DNA of 64,000 nucleotides, taken from contig NZ_KB907551.1 of NCBI RefSeq assembly GCF_000382125.1, positions 213,486 through 277,485 of the forward strand, in the 5' to 3' direction. The position numbers and the translations under genes are program-made. Position 1 is the stretch's first letter. Every line of letters starts with the position of its first letter. Shown here piece after piece: positions 63,876-64,000 of this stretch. This DNA comes from Eudoraea adriatica DSM 19308 (GTDB taxonomy: Bacteria > Bacteroidota > Bacteroidia > Flavobacteriales > Flavobacteriaceae). The notes below the pieces were generated by a model, which had not been told where the DNA came from, ran no database searches, and saw nothing but the letters and a program-made list of their open reading frames with translations.

Positions 63876-64000
63876 ATGTTTAAATATAATCAAATCTTTG
63901 GTGTTGATATCAGCAAAGATGTATTCGATGTTATGAGCTCCCAAGGGAAACATTTTAAGTTTAAAAACAGCTCAAAAGGTTTTAATCAGTTGACCAAACA
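63876..64000 (+). CDS. IS110-family transposase, N-terminus (cut by window edge)
   Basis: From ATG 63876 the 41 visible residues read MFKYNQIFGVDISKDVFDV and onwards; GVDISKDVFD holds the first Asp of the DEDD (RuvC-like) catalytic domain of IS110 transposases, and FKFKNSSKGFNQL fits the following strand and helix. The frame is open at the window end. The enzyme works as an RNA-guided recombinase in this family. Whether the gene is intact is not visible. Confidence 0.8.
   Translation, partial: MFKYNQIFGVDISKDVFDVMSSQGKHFKFKNSSKGFNQLTK

Larger units (their letters stand above)
63662..64000 (+). mobile_element. Left part of an IS110-family insertion sequence (cut by window edge)
   Basis: The transposase start at 63876 and the structured leader before it mark an IS110-type element running out of the window. 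IS110 elements have no clear terminal inverted repeats, so the left border cannot be fixed; I place it provisionally right after the arm of the attC-like site at 63661. Known IS1111-attC elements of this superfamily insert in integron attC sites, which makes this position noteworthy. Confidence 0.55.

Noticed and set aside
63726..63953. Minus-strand frame of 75 codons over the start of the IS110-type transposase
   Set aside because: It overlaps the transposase start and the structured leader; the plus-strand frame has clear IS110 similarity.
1..64000. CRISPR arrays, rRNA and tRNA genes
   Set aside because: I looked for regularly spaced direct repeats, conserved rRNA segments and tRNA T-loop patterns such as GGTTCGAATCC and saw none. 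The only spaced repeats are the TTCACAACA boxes and the attC-like sites.

Overview
The window reads as chromosome of a member of the Flavobacteriaceae (Bacteroidota), AT-rich, most likely marine. The evidence is the gene content and order: an atp operon without its beta and epsilon genes, the flippase/dut/TPR/DUF4292/EnvC-like row, ricT-gldH-PBP1A, the three-subunit menaquinone-type succinate dehydrogenase, a complete suf operon ending in DUF59 and DUF2480 genes, DUF3078, and promoters of the Bacteroidota type (TTTG-N19-TAnnTTTG, clearest at 49829-49859). The genus cannot be told from the sequence alone.

Layout. 1-6077: tail of an unknown protein, then atpZ, a small membrane protein and atpB-E-F-H-A-G with a terminator. 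6112-17171: envelope and housekeeping genes (flippase, dUTPase, TPR protein, DUF4292 lipoprotein, EnvC-like protein, aldo/keto reductase, thioesterase, HU/SPOR protein, dprA, trpS, plsC-like). 17296-20954: an ECF sigma factor with a trans-envelope partner, a lipoprotein and recA. 21332-28054: trhO, ricT, gldH, a class A penicillin-binding protein and a 3-oxoacid CoA-transferase pair. 28400-42150: acetyltransferase, serine hydrolase, methionine aminotransferase, sdhCAB, aminopeptidase P, brnQ, thiL and two surface propeller-like proteins. 42285-50868: suf operon and DUF3078. 51569-53828: hflX and an EEP-family protein. 53829-64000: an accessory region. Its genes all lie on the minus strand, are mostly exported hydrolases, and are separated by long imperfect inverted repeats that resemble integron attC sites. 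It also holds three broken gene ends and the start of an IS110-type insertion sequence.

The most interesting signal is a family of small, apparently noncoding transcription units. Three copies (28101-28375 on plus; 50834-51062 and 51204-51458 on minus) share one architecture: two 9-bp direct repeats TTCACAACA spaced by 12 bp, exactly 28 bp to a Bacteroidota-type -7 element, a conserved AACCCCAAATC near the RNA 5' end, and a strong intrinsic terminator 150-210 nt further on. The repeat geometry is that of LytTR response-regulator boxes, so I infer a regulon of sibling sRNAs with C-rich pairing sites. A diverged fourth relative may lie between recA and trhO.

The second signal is the attC-like array at 53829-63661. 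Its sites carry small nested palindromes, and the IS110-type element (with a possible bridge RNA) begins at the edge of the last site.
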